In this document: one piece after another, positions 24,478 to 33,124 of the stretch
Numbering within the stretch: the first letter of the stretch is position 1
Layout: each line of letters opens with the position of its first letter
Source: Adlercreutzia equolifaciens
Lineage (GTDB): Bacteria > Actinomycetota > Coriobacteriia > Coriobacteriales > Eggerthellaceae
Length of the DNA stretch: 64,000 nucleotides
Assembly (NCBI RefSeq): GCF_029076695.1
Contig: NZ_JARFIK010000002.1
Span: 62,001-126,000 of the forward strand
Direction: 5' to 3'
Made by a program: the position numbers and the translations under genes
The notes under the pieces: generated by a model
What the model was told of the DNA's origin: nothing
Seen by the model: the letters and a program-made list of their open reading frames with translations, nothing else
Databases searched by the model: none

Positions 24478-24612
24478 GGTTCCAGGATCGGCCTGTTTGG
24501 TTCCCTGAGGTTTGCCAAAAAGCGGGTATTTGGTTCCCCGCGCGTATAAAATCCCAGGTCAGAATATTTAACTGCTGAAGCTGCGGGAACCAAACAGGCC
24601 CATTTGGGAACC
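24478..24612. repeat. Second inverted-repeat element before fabH
   Basis: A perfect 16-bp pair GGCCTGTTTGGTTCCC (24490-24505) and its complement (24585-24600), extended by GGTTCC (24478-24483)/GGAACC (24607-24612) outside a 6-base mismatch. The 79-base centre is AT-rich (CGTATAAAATCCC). It has MITE-like proportions with no coding capacity. No clear target duplication was found. Confidence 0.65.
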
Positions 24613-24739
24613 TGCTGCGGGCAGGAGGCTTGCTTTCTTGTTTTCCTGTTTTGTGGGAGTAGCGCGGACGACCAAGGTCTGCGGGAAAAAGCGCGAAGCC
24701 TCCCCCCCAGGGCCCTCCCCGGACCGGTCGCGCGGACTG

Positions 24740-25813
24740 CTAGATCTTCAGAACGCAGGAGCCAGCGGTGAGGCCGCCGCCGAAAGCGGTCATGCAGGCG
24801 ATATCGCCGCGCTTGAGCTTGCCTTCGCAGAGCGCCTCGTTCAGTGCAATGAGAGCGCTGGCGCCGCTGACGTTGCCCACATGGTCGATGATCACCTGGA
24901 AGCGCTCCATGGGCAGATCCATCTTTTTGGCCGCGTAGCGGATGATGCGCTCGTTGGCCTGATGGGGGGTGAATAGCGTGACGTCGTCGATGGTCAGGCC
25001 GGCGCGGGCCAGGGCCTCCTCGGTGCAGCGCATCATGGCGGCGGTGGCGAACTTGAACACCGCCTGGCCGGCCATGCGCATGTGGGGATCTAGGTTGCCG
25101 CGCTCCTCGGCTCCTTCGTTGTTGGCGGCGAAGGGGGTTTCGCGGGCGCAGAAGGCGCTGTCGCACCACAGGGTGCGGGCGGTGTCGTCGGTGTTCTCCA
25201 TATAGGAAGACAGCACGCCCTCCTCGTCCTCGCGCCATTCCAGCACCACGGCGCCGGCACCGTCGCCGAACAGGATGCAGGTGGCGCGGTCTTCCCAGTC
25301 CACCAGGCGGCTCAGGCGCTCGGCGGCTACCACCAGCACGCGGCGCACCACGTTGCGGCGCGGGGCGCGACCGGCAGCTTCGGCTTGGGCGCGATCAAAG
25401 GCGCTGCCAGCCATGATAAGGTCGGCGGTGGAAATGCCGTACACGCAACCCGAGCAGGCGCAGGACATGTCGTAGCACACGGCGTTCACCGCGCCGATGC
25501 GTTCGCGGATGCGGGCGGCTTCGGAGGGGAAGTGGGTGTCGGCGGTAAGGGTAGGGCAGATGATGAGATCGAGCGAGGCGGGATCGAGAGCGCCCTCGTC
25601 GCGCTGCCAGCCGCCTTCGACCTGGCCCAGGGCGCGCAGGGCTGCCTCGGCACCTAGATCGGTGCAGGTTTCCTCCAGGGCAATCTGGCGCGTATGAATG
25701 CCGGTGCGCGGGACGATCCACTCGTCGGAGGTGTCGACGATAGCGCCCAGCTCGTCGTTGGTCACCGTTCGTTTCGGCAGAGACTTTCCCGATCCGATGA
25801 TTACGCTGCCCAA
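24740..25813 (-). CDS. fabH: 3-oxoacyl-ACP synthase III (FabH)
   Basis: 357 residues. The catalytic Cys lies in DMSCACSG (Cys120), the His in FTPHQANERI and the Asn in DHVGNVSGAS, in FabH order. It condenses acetyl-CoA (or a branched primer) with malonyl-ACP to start fatty acid synthesis. A few insertions (about residues 66-80 and 140-150) make it longer than the usual 310-330. It is divergent from the rest of the fab operon across a 175-bp region. The segment ILFGDGAGAVVL is typical. Confidence 0.92.
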   Translation of the reverse strand: MGSVIIGSGKSLPKRTVTNDELGAIVDTSDEWIVPRTGIHTRQIALEETCTDLGAEAALRALGQVEGGWQRDEGALDPASLDLIICPTLTADTHFPSEAARIRERIGAVNAVCYDMSCACSGCVYGISTADLIMAGSAFDRAQAEAAGRAPRRNVVRRVLVVAAERLSRLVDWEDRATCILFGDGAGAVVLEWREDEEGVLSSYMENTDDTARTLWCDSAFCARETPFAANNEGAEERGNLDPHMRMAGQAVFKFATAAMMRCTEEALARAGLTIDDVTLFTPHQANERIIRYAAKKMDLPMERFQVIIDHVGNVSGASALIALNEALCEGKLKRGDIACMTAFGGGLTAGSCVLKI

Positions 25814-25988
25814 AGCCGTTCCTTTCCCTGAAATGCGCCGCTAGCTGCGCTATGATAGTCACTGCGTTTATGATCTTCTCGATCATCCATGAGATGTTTG
25901 ATGAAGATTTTAGACGCGCAGTCAGTTTTTCGCGTAAATTCCTTAAGATTTCTCAGATAGTTTATCAGAGAGAGGAAGACTCATCGTT
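25814..25988. promoter_or_regulatory. Divergent fab promoter region
   Basis: 175 bp, AT-rich relative to its surroundings, between fabH and fabK. It must carry promoters in both directions. A short dyad CTCAGATAG-TTTATCAGAG (25955-25973) just before fabK could bind a fatty-acid regulator, but it does not match the FapR or FabT consensus I remember. Confidence 0.45.
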
Positions 25989-26954
25989 ATGAAGACCCGC
26001 ATCACCGAGCTTTTGGGTATCGAGTACCCCGTCGTGCAGGGAGCCATGGCGCGCATTGCCGATGGCGGTCTGGCCGGCGCGGTCAGCGAGGCCGGCGGCC
26101 TGGGCATCATTGCCTGCGGCGGCGCCTCGCCGGAGTGGATTCGCGAGCAGGTGGCCCGCGCCCGCTCTCTGACCCGCAAGCCCATTGGCATCAACGTCAT
26201 GCTCATGGATCCGCGTGCCGGCGAAGTGGCCGAGCTTGTGTGCGAGCTGGGGGTGGAAGTAGTCACCACCGGCGCGGGCAGCCCCGCCAACTACATGAAG
26301 ATGTGGAAAGAGGCCGGCGTGAAGGTGGTGCCCGTGGTGGCATCGGCGGCGCTGGCGGCCCGCATGGAGCGCTTGGGCGCCGATGCGCTGGTGGCCGAAG
26401 GCACCGAGGCCGGCGGTCACATCGGCGAGCTGACTACCATGGCGCTTCTTCCGGCGGTGTGCGAGAAGGTGTCCATCCCCGTTATCGGCGCCGGCGGCAT
26501 TGTGGACGGCCGCGGCATGCTGGCCGCCTTCGCCCTGGGCGCCGAGGGCGTGCAGTGCGGTACGCGCTTCCTGACCGTGGAAGAATGCAGCGTGCACGAG
26601 GCCTGGAAAGAGAAGGTGCTGGCGGCGAAGGACTCCGACACCATCGTTACCGGGCGTGGCACGGGGCATCCCGTGCGCGGCCTGAAGAACAAGTTCGCTC
26701 GCGAGTGCCGCAAGATGGAAATGGCTGCCAAGAGCGGCGAGGAACTGGAGGGCATGTACGCCGGCTCTTTGGCCCGCGCGGTGGCCGGCGACGTAGAAAA
26801 CGGCTCGGTTATGGCCGGCCAAGTGGCGGCCCTCGTTACCGAGCGAGGCACCGCGGCGTCGGTGATCACGGGCATGGTGCGCGAGGCCGAGGCGCTGGCC
26901 GGCCGCGGGCTGGACGAGTTGGCGGCCCTGAACAGCCGCCGCGAGCGCGTGTAA
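25989..26954 (+). CDS. fabK: FabK-type flavin enoyl-ACP reductase
   Basis: 321 residues of the FMN TIM-barrel of FabK/nitronate monooxygenase: YPVVQGAMARIADGGLAGAVS, SEAGGLGIIACG, INVMLMDP, EGTEAGGHIGE, VIGAGGIVDGRGM and GAEGVQCGTRFL. Position as first gene of a fab operon points to the enoyl-ACP reductase rather than nitronate oxidase, replacing FabI, which is not encoded here. It reduces the double bond at the end of each elongation cycle. ATG after AGAGAGGAAGA. Ten bases separate it from fabD. Confidence 0.9.
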   Translation: MKTRITELLGIEYPVVQGAMARIADGGLAGAVSEAGGLGIIACGGASPEWIREQVARARSLTRKPIGINVMLMDPRAGEVAELVCELGVEVVTTGAGSPANYMKMWKEAGVKVVPVVASAALAARMERLGADALVAEGTEAGGHIGELTTMALLPAVCEKVSIPVIGAGGIVDGRGMLAAFALGAEGVQCGTRFLTVEECSVHEAWKEKVLAAKDSDTIVTGRGTGHPVRGLKNKFARECRKMEMAAKSGEELEGMYAGSLARAVAGDVENGSVMAGQVAALVTERGTAASVITGMVREAEALAGRGLDELAALNSRRERV

Positions 26955-26964
26955 GGGGGCGGTC

Positions 26965-27927
26965 ATGGTAGACGCAACCCCTTTGGAGCCCTTGGGCCCG
27001 GCCGGCTTGGTGTTCATGGCCTCGGGCCAGGGCTCGCAGAAGCCCGGCATGGGCGTGGACGTGCTGGATATTCCCGAAGTGGCCAACACCTTCGCCTGCG
27101 CCTCCGAGGTGCTGGGTCGCGATGTGGCCGCCCTGGTGCGCGAGGCCGATGCCGAGGAGCTGAACGACACGCGCAACGCCCAGATTGCCATCAGTGCGCT
27201 GTCCATCGGCACGGGCTGGGCGCTCATGGCCCGCGACGTGGTGCCCGATGCGCTGCTCGGGTTCTCGCTGGGCCAAATCTCGGCCATGGTGCTGGGCGGT
27301 ATGTTGTCCGAAGAGGACGCCTTCGCCCTTATTGCCGAGCGCGCCCGTCTCATGGGCGAAGCGGCCGACGCCAACCCCGGCGTCATGAGCGCCTTTCTGA
27401 AGATCACGCCGGAGCAGGCCGAAGAGCTGGCGGCCACCTGCGCCCAAGGCGACGTGCTGGTGCCGGCCAACATGAACGGCGGCGGCCAGATTGTCATGGC
27501 CGGCACGCCGGCGGCTATCGAGCGGGCCGAAGAGGCTTGGGCAGCGCAGAAAGGCCGTAGCTCTCGTTTGGCCACGTCCGGCGCGTTCCACAGCCCCCTG
27601 ATGGCTTCCGCCGCCGAGCCCTTCGGCGCCTATCTGGATACGGTAGCGTTCCGCGAATCGGCTGTGCCGGTCATCGGCAACGTGCACGCGGCTCCGCTGA
27701 CGGCGGCCGGCGCCCGCGACGAGCTGGTGGCGCACCTGACGTCGCCGGTGCAGTTCGAAGCCTCGGTGCAGAAGCTGCAGCAGGCTGGCGCCCGTCAGTT
27801 CGCCGAAGTGGGCTTCGGCGGTGTTCTGGCCAACCTTATCAAGCGCATCGATCGCAGCGCGCCCCGCGCCTGCGTGCAGGATCGCCCCAGTTTCGAGGCG
27901 TTCGTGGAAGAGTGGAAGGAAGAGTAG
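26965..27927 (+). CDS. fabD: Malonyl-CoA:ACP transacylase (FabD)
   Basis: 320 residues. The motifs FMASGQGSQKPGMG, LLGFSLGQISAMV (nucleophile Ser in GFSLG), PANMNGGGQIVMAG and SGAFHSPLM (catalytic His) give the acyltransferase fold. It loads malonyl groups on ACP for FabH and FabF. One deviation: the residue before the nucleophile is Phe where FabD usually has His (GHSLGE), with Gln for Glu after it. The rest is regular. ATG 26965, 10 bases after fabK. Confidence 0.9.
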   Translation: MVDATPLEPLGPAGLVFMASGQGSQKPGMGVDVLDIPEVANTFACASEVLGRDVAALVREADAEELNDTRNAQIAISALSIGTGWALMARDVVPDALLGFSLGQISAMVLGGMLSEEDAFALIAERARLMGEAADANPGVMSAFLKITPEQAEELAATCAQGDVLVPANMNGGGQIVMAGTPAAIERAEEAWAAQKGRSSRLATSGAFHSPLMASAAEPFGAYLDTVAFRESAVPVIGNVHAAPLTAAGARDELVAHLTSPVQFEASVQKLQQAGARQFAEVGFGGVLANLIKRIDRSAPRACVQDRPSFEAFVEEWKEE

Positions 27928-27928
27928 T

Positions 27929-28687
27929 ATGGCCGAGATGATCGACCGCCGTGTGGCGGTAGTCACCGGTTCTACCCGCGGCATCGGTCGTGCCATTGCG
28001 CACGAGCTAGCGGCTGCGGGCATGAATGTGGTAGTGAACAGCTCGTCGGAGCGCAGCTTGCCCGCTGCCGAAGAGGTGGCAGCCGCCCTGACCCAGGAGT
28101 TCGGTGTCGAGACGCTGCCCGTGGCGGCCAATGTGGCCGTTGAGGCCGAGGCCAACGCCCTCATCGACGCGGCCATGGAGGCCTTCGGGCGCGTGGACGT
28201 GCTGGTGAACAACGCCGGCATCACTCGCGACGGTCTGGCGGCCCGCATGTCGGATGAGGACTTCGACGCCGTTATCGACATCAACCTGAAGGGCACGTTC
28301 CACTGCTGCCGTGCCGCAGCCAAGCCCATGATGAAGCAGCGTTGGGGCCGCATCATCAACATGTCCAGCGTGGTGGGCGTCTACGGCAATGCCGGGCAGA
28401 TCAACTACGCTGCCAGCAAGGCCGGCGTCATCGGCATGACCAAGACCATTGCCAAAGAGCTGGCGAAGCGCAACGTGACGGCCAATGCCGTGGCGCCGGG
28501 CTTCATTGCCACCGACATGACCGATGCCCTGTCCGACAGCCAGAAAGAGGCTATCACCAGCCGCATCGGCTGTGGACGTCTGGGCGAGCCGGCCGACATA
28601 GCGAATCTGGTGCGCTTCCTTGCCTCGGACGAGGCATCGTACATTACCGGGCAGGTTATCTGCGTGGACGGAGGTATGTCCCTATGA
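27929..28687 (+). CDS. fabG: 3-oxoacyl-ACP reductase (FabG)
   Basis: 252 residues, classical short-chain dehydrogenase: GSTRGIGRAIA nucleotide loop, VNNAGITRDG, catalytic Ser in INMSSVVG and YAASKAG (Tyr/Lys), and the PGFIATDMT ending typical of FabG. It reduces 3-oxoacyl-ACP with NADPH. ATG 27929 is preceded by GGAAGGAAGAG and lies 1 base after the fabD stop; the stop overlaps fabF (ATGA). Confidence 0.95.
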   Translation: MAEMIDRRVAVVTGSTRGIGRAIAHELAAAGMNVVVNSSSERSLPAAEEVAAALTQEFGVETLPVAANVAVEAEANALIDAAMEAFGRVDVLVNNAGITRDGLAARMSDEDFDAVIDINLKGTFHCCRAAAKPMMKQRWGRIINMSSVVGVYGNAGQINYAASKAGVIGMTKTIAKELAKRNVTANAVAPGFIATDMTDALSDSQKEAITSRIGCGRLGEPADIANLVRFLASDEASYITGQVICVDGGMSL

Positions 28688-29961
28688 CGAACGAGAACAT
28701 TCAGACGCGCCGCCCCGACGGCACCCATCGCGTGGTCATTACCGGCGTGGGCGCGGTTACACCCGCTGGCGTGGGTGTCGAGGCTTTGTGGGACAAGCTC
28801 ATGAGCGGTGAGACCTGCATTGCCCCCATTGAGCGCTTCGACACGTCTGACTACGAAGTGCATATTGCCGCCGAGGTGCGCGACTTCGACGGCACTGAGC
28901 ACGGCCTCTCCAAGAAGGAGGCCCGCCGTTTCGAGCGCTTCGTGCAGTACGCCATCGTGGCCGCCGACGAGGCCCTGGAGCAGTCGGGCCTTCAGGTGAC
29001 CGACGAGAACCGCGATCGCATTGCCGTGGTGTTCGGCACGGGCATCGGCGGCATCGACGAGCTGCAGAAGAGCTTCTCCACCTTGGAGGAAAAGGGCCCC
29101 AAGCGCGTGAACCCGTTGTTCATTCCCACCATGATCGGCAACATTGCCGCCGGCAACCTGGCCATTCGCTACGGTATGCGCGGCGAGTGCCTGAACGTGG
29201 TGACCGCCTGCGCCACCGGCGCCCACTGCATCGGCACGGCCCTGCGCGATATCCGTCACGGCTACATCGATGCGGCCCTGGTGGGCGGCACCGAGGAATC
29301 CGTGAGCCCCATCTGCATTGCCGGCTTCACCAACCTGTCGGCCCTGACCCGTGCCGAGGACCCCACCCAGGCCTCACTGCCCTTCGACGCCCGCCGCGGC
29401 GGCTTTGTGGCCGGTGAAGGTGCGGGCGCCCTGGTCATCGAGTCGCTGGAGAGCGCTCTGGCCCGCGGGGCCCAGCCCATCGCGGAGATCACCGGTTTCG
29501 GCAGCACGGGCGACGCCTACCATATGACGGCGCCCGACCCGGAGGCTACGGCCATCACCGCTGCCATGGCGGCCGCTCTGGCCGAGGGCGGCTTCACCGC
29601 TGCCGACCTGGGTCACCTGAACGCCCACGGCACCGGTACGCCGGCCAACGACGCCACCGAGTCGAAGGCGCTCTACGGCCTGGTGGGCGAGGGTGCGGCC
29701 GAGGTGCCGGTCACGTCCATCAAGGGCACCACGGGCCACATGCTGGGTGCTGCCGGCGCCGTAGAGGCCATCGTGTGCGCCCTGTCTGTGGCGCGCGATG
29801 CCGTGCCGCCCACGGCGGGCTTCGCCGAGCCGGCCGAGGACTGCCCGGTAACGGTGGTCACCGAGGCCAAGACCGACTACCCCCAGAAGGTGGCTCTGTC
29901 CACGTCCCTCGGCTTCGGCGGCCATAATGCCGCACTGGCCTTCTCGCCCTATCAGAACTAA
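28684..29961 (+). CDS. fabF: 3-oxoacyl-ACP synthase II (FabF)
   Basis: 425 residues. Catalytic Cys in VVTACATGAH, His residues in LNAHGTGTPANDATE and GTTGHMLGAAG, the Lys in SIKG, and the ending STSLGFGGHNAAL identify the elongating condensing enzyme. ATG 28684 overlaps the fabG stop by four bases. An N-terminal extension of about 14 residues (MTNENIQTRRPDGT) precedes the first strand. Confidence 0.95.
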   Translation: MTNENIQTRRPDGTHRVVITGVGAVTPAGVGVEALWDKLMSGETCIAPIERFDTSDYEVHIAAEVRDFDGTEHGLSKKEARRFERFVQYAIVAADEALEQSGLQVTDENRDRIAVVFGTGIGGIDELQKSFSTLEEKGPKRVNPLFIPTMIGNIAAGNLAIRYGMRGECLNVVTACATGAHCIGTALRDIRHGYIDAALVGGTEESVSPICIAGFTNLSALTRAEDPTQASLPFDARRGGFVAGEGAGALVIESLESALARGAQPIAEITGFGSTGDAYHMTAPDPEATAITAAMAAALAEGGFTAADLGHLNAHGTGTPANDATESKALYGLVGEGAAEVPVTSIKGTTGHMLGAAGAVEAIVCALSVARDAVPPTAGFAEPAEDCPVTVVTEAKTDYPQKVALSTSLGFGGHNAALAFSPYQN

Positions 29962-29976
29962 GAAAGAAGTTGCGTC

Positions 29977-30450
29977 ATGGCTGATCAGACCGTCTTGCCG
30001 CCCCTGCCTTGGGGGCGTGCGGAAATCGAGGGCATTCTGCCCCATCGCGATCCCTTCGTGTGGGTGAGCCGTATTACCGCCGTCGAGCCCGGCGTCTCCA
30101 TCGAGGGCGAGCTGGACGTGCCGGCCGATCTGGACCTGTTCCGCGGCCACTTCCCCGATCATCCGGTGCTGCCCGGCGTCATCCTCATGGAGGCCCTGGC
30201 CCAGTGCGCCTCCATTGCCGTGCTGCAAGATCCCGAGCTGCGCGGTTGCATCGGCTTTTTGACTGGCATCGACAAGGCGAAGTTCCGCCGTCAGGTGGTG
30301 CCGGGCGACGTGGTCACCCTGAAGGCAACCATTGTGAAGTCGTCTCGCCGCTTGGTGGTGGCCGACGTAGAGGCCTCCGTTGACGGCCAGGTGTGCGCCA
30401 CGGCCACGCAGAAGTACGTGCTCGCGCCGAAGGACGAGAATCATGGCTAA
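29977..30450 (+). CDS. fabZ: 3-hydroxyacyl-ACP dehydratase (FabZ)
   Basis: 157 residues, hot-dog fold. The segments IEGILPHRDPFVWVSRI and FRGHFPDHPVLPGVILMEAL contain the catalytic His and Glu of FabZ. It dehydrates 3-hydroxyacyl-ACP. The gene starts 15 bases after fabF behind AAGAAAG and overlaps accDA by 8 bases. Confidence 0.95.
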   Translation: MADQTVLPPLPWGRAEIEGILPHRDPFVWVSRITAVEPGVSIEGELDVPADLDLFRGHFPDHPVLPGVILMEALAQCASIAVLQDPELRGCIGFLTGIDKAKFRRQVVPGDVVTLKATIVKSSRRLVVADVEASVDGQVCATATQKYVLAPKDENHG

Positions 30451-33040
30451 AAGCTCCAAGTACATCAGCTTCGACGCAGCGGGCAAGCTGGTCAGCGACG
30501 AGGCGACCGCTCCCGAGGCGCCCGAGGCCGAAGGTGCGCTGAAGTCGGCGGTGTCCTATGCCCTGGATGCCATTGCCGAAGCGGCCGGCAGCTTGCCGGA
30601 TACCGCCGCGGCCCTCATCGGTGCCAAGGCTCCCGGCACGCCCGAGGACCCGGAAGAGGCGGTGCTCCATGTGGCGCGCCACGTGCGTTCCACCATCGGC
30701 GACGATTTCGCTGTTTCCCCCGAGATGCGTGCGGCCAAGCCGCGGGCTCTGGTTATCGCCTCGGCGAAAAACGCCCGCGCCTTCGTGGTGCCCATGGAGG
30801 CGGCTGGCCTGGACGTGGTCTTTGCCACCGTGGACAATCGCTCCCTGGACGGCTTCGCTCGTCGCACGCTGCCCACCTACAACCTGGGACTCACCACGCC
30901 CCAAGTAAGCGCCGATCTGCTGATGGGCAATATTTACACGGTGCTCTCGGCCGCAAAGGCCTGCGGGGCGTCGCTCATCTTCCTTGACAGCGCCACGGCT
31001 CCCTTGGCCGAGGATCGCTACTTCCTGCGCCACGCCGCCAAGCGCGGTTTGCGCGTGTTCGCCCCCGCGTTCGAGGGCACTATGCGCATGGGCTGGGTGG
31101 AGCTACTGACGGCCGAGGGTGACGGTGCCTGCTCGGTGCCCTCCGAGGCTCCTTGGGAAGAGGGAGCCGCGCCCACGGTGGACGACGACGAGGGTCCCAC
31201 CCACTGGCGCCGCTGTCACAAGTGCAAGCTCTTCTTCGACAAGCAGGAGATGATCGACGAGGGCCATCGCTGCCCCGCCTGCGGCACCCTACAGCGCCTG
31301 CGCTCCGACGAGCGCATTGCCGCTACGGTGGACGCCGGGTCGTTCGAGGAGTGGAACGCGCAGATGCCCGATTCCAACCCGCTCGACTTCCCGGGCTACC
31401 CCGAGAAGATCGCCGACCAGCGCGAACGCAGTGGCCTGGAAGAGGCCGTGTGCACCGGGCGCGCCACTATCGCCGGCTTGCCCGTGGCCATCGGCGTTAT
31501 GGAGTCCGGCTTTTTCATGGGCTCCATGGGGCACGTGGTGGGCGAGAAGGTGGCGGCGCTTATCGACCGCGCCATTGAGGAACGGCTGCCGGTGGTGGTG
31601 TTCTGCGCCTCGGGCGGTGCCCGTATGCAGGAGGGCCTCATTTCCCTCATGCAGATGGCGAAGGTGTCCTGCGCCGTGGAGCGCTTGAGTCAGGCGAAGC
31701 TGCCGTTCATCACCGTGCTTACCGATCCTACCACGGGTGGCGTGACCGCCTCGTTTGCCATGCAGGGCGATATTGTGCTGGCCGAGCCCAACGCCCTTAT
31801 CGGCTTTGCCGGCCAGCGTGTTATTCGCGACACCATCAAGCAGGAGCTGCCCGAGGGCTTCCAGACCGCCGAGTTCGCCTTGGAGCATGGCCTAATCGAC
31901 GCTATTGTGGAGCGCTCGCAGATGCGCAGCGTGCTGGCCCAGTTGCTGGCCCTGCATGCCCCGGCTGACGATCCCACGCGCATCGTTACCTATCACAGCG
32001 TTATGGACGCCCTTTCGGTGGGCGCCGGCGCCTACGGCTCGGTGGATGTGGCTCCCGAGGCCCGTGAAGAGAACGAGCGCCTGGGCGCTGAGGAGGAAGC
32101 GGGCTTTCTGCGCAATCTGGCCGAGGCGGTGCCAGTAGTGGGCGAGTTCATCGGCAAGCCCGAGGAGGGCGAGGAGGCCGATGCCGCCGACCGTCGCGAG
32201 CTGGAGCGCCATGCCCGTCGCGAGGCGCGCAAGTCGGGCATTAGCGGCGAGGTTGAGGCCGGCAGTGCCTGGGAAAGCGTGCAGATTGCCCGCAACGTGC
32301 ACCGTCCTACGGCGCGCCGTTATATCGAGGGTATTGTCGAGGGCTTTATCGAGTTACACGGCGACCGCGCCTTTGCCGACGACGGGGCTATTCTGGCTGG
32401 TCTCGGTTGGATCTCGGGCCATCCCGTGACGGTGATTGCCCAGGAGAAGGGCGTGAACCTGACCGACCGCGTGGCGCGCAACTTCGGCTGTCCGCAGCCC
32501 GAGGGCTACCGCAAGTCGCTGCGCCTGATGCGCGAGGCGCAGAAGTTCGGCCGTCCCATCTTGTGCCTGGTGGATACCCAGGGTGCCTTCTGCGGTACCG
32601 AGGCCGAGGAACGCGGCCAGGGCAACGCCATTGCCGACAACCTGGTGTTCATGGCCGGCTTGACGGTGCCCGTAGTCAGCGTGCTGCTTGGTGAAGGCGG
32701 CTCGGGCGGTGCCTTGGCCCTGGCCGTGGGCAATCGCGTGGCCATGCAGGAGCATGCGGTGTACTCGGTGCTCTCGCCCGAGGGTTTCGCCTCCATCCTG
32801 TGGAAGGACCGTTCCCGCGCCCCCGAGGCCGCCCAGGCCATGAAGATGGACGCGGCGTCGGTGCTGGCGTGCGGCGTTATCGACGCCGTGCTTTCTGAGG
32901 GGGAGGGCCCGGCCCACGAGAATCCCGACGAGGCCGTGGCCGCGGTGCGCGATTACGTGCGCGAAGCCTACAAGGAGCTGGCGGATTTGAGCCCTGAGGA
33001 GCTGGTGCGCCAGCGCCAGGAGCGCTTCGCCCAGTTCTAG
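30443..33040 (+). CDS. accDA: Acetyl-CoA carboxylase carboxyltransferase, AccD-AccA fusion with biotin-carboxylase-like N-domain
   Basis: 865 residues. Residues about 255-545 are AccD with its zinc ribbon (CHKC at 258-261, CPAC at 277-280) and GGARMQEG; about 610-865 are AccA (AQEKGVNLTDRVARNFG, LVDTQGAFCG, GEGGSGGALAL). Residues about 100-215 resemble the N-terminal Rossmann-like domain of biotin carboxylase (RALVIASAKNARAFV, YTVLSAAKACGASLIF, RGLRVFAP) without the ATP-grasp part, so it cannot carboxylate biotin itself. The enzyme supplies malonyl-CoA. accB, accC and acpP are not in the window. ATG 30443 overlaps fabZ. Confidence 0.9.
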   Translation: MAKSSKYISFDAAGKLVSDEATAPEAPEAEGALKSAVSYALDAIAEAAGSLPDTAAALIGAKAPGTPEDPEEAVLHVARHVRSTIGDDFAVSPEMRAAKPRALVIASAKNARAFVVPMEAAGLDVVFATVDNRSLDGFARRTLPTYNLGLTTPQVSADLLMGNIYTVLSAAKACGASLIFLDSATAPLAEDRYFLRHAAKRGLRVFAPAFEGTMRMGWVELLTAEGDGACSVPSEAPWEEGAAPTVDDDEGPTHWRRCHKCKLFFDKQEMIDEGHRCPACGTLQRLRSDERIAATVDAGSFEEWNAQMPDSNPLDFPGYPEKIADQRERSGLEEAVCTGRATIAGLPVAIGVMESGFFMGSMGHVVGEKVAALIDRAIEERLPVVVFCASGGARMQEGLISLMQMAKVSCAVERLSQAKLPFITVLTDPTTGGVTASFAMQGDIVLAEPNALIGFAGQRVIRDTIKQELPEGFQTAEFALEHGLIDAIVERSQMRSVLAQLLALHAPADDPTRIVTYHSVMDALSVGAGAYGSVDVAPEAREENERLGAEEEAGFLRNLAEAVPVVGEFIGKPEEGEEADAADRRELERHARREARKSGISGEVEAGSAWESVQIARNVHRPTARRYIEGIVEGFIELHGDRAFADDGAILAGLGWISGHPVTVIAQEKGVNLTDRVARNFGCPQPEGYRKSLRLMREAQKFGRPILCLVDTQGAFCGTEAEERGQGNAIADNLVFMAGLTVPVVSVLLGEGGSGGALALAVGNRVAMQEHAVYSVLSPEGFASILWKDRSRAPEAAQAMKMDAASVLACGVIDAVLSEGEGPAHENPDEAVAAVRDYVREAYKELADLSPEELVRQRQERFAQF

Positions 33041-33065
33041 GGTGTTTCCGCATACCGTGTGTTTT

Positions 33066-33097
33066 GAGAGAGCCGTCCCTGGGGGCGGCTCTCTTGT
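33066..33097 (+). terminator. Terminator of the fab/acc operon
   Basis: AGAGAGCCG (33067-33075) pairs perfectly with CGGCTCTCT (33086-33094), followed by TGTTGC. It lies 27 bases after the accDA stop. Confidence 0.65.
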
Positions 33098-33124
33098 TGC
33101 TGCGGTGGGGGTTACTTTTCTCTG

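Noticed and set aside
27821-27928. N-terminal extension of FabG
   Set aside because: It overlaps the fabD end in another frame and has no SDR likeness; ATG 27929 with a ribosome site starts the fold.
28342-28683. N-terminal extension of FabF to 539 residues
   Set aside because: It overlaps fabG in another frame. The ATGA overlap at 28684 fits the start.
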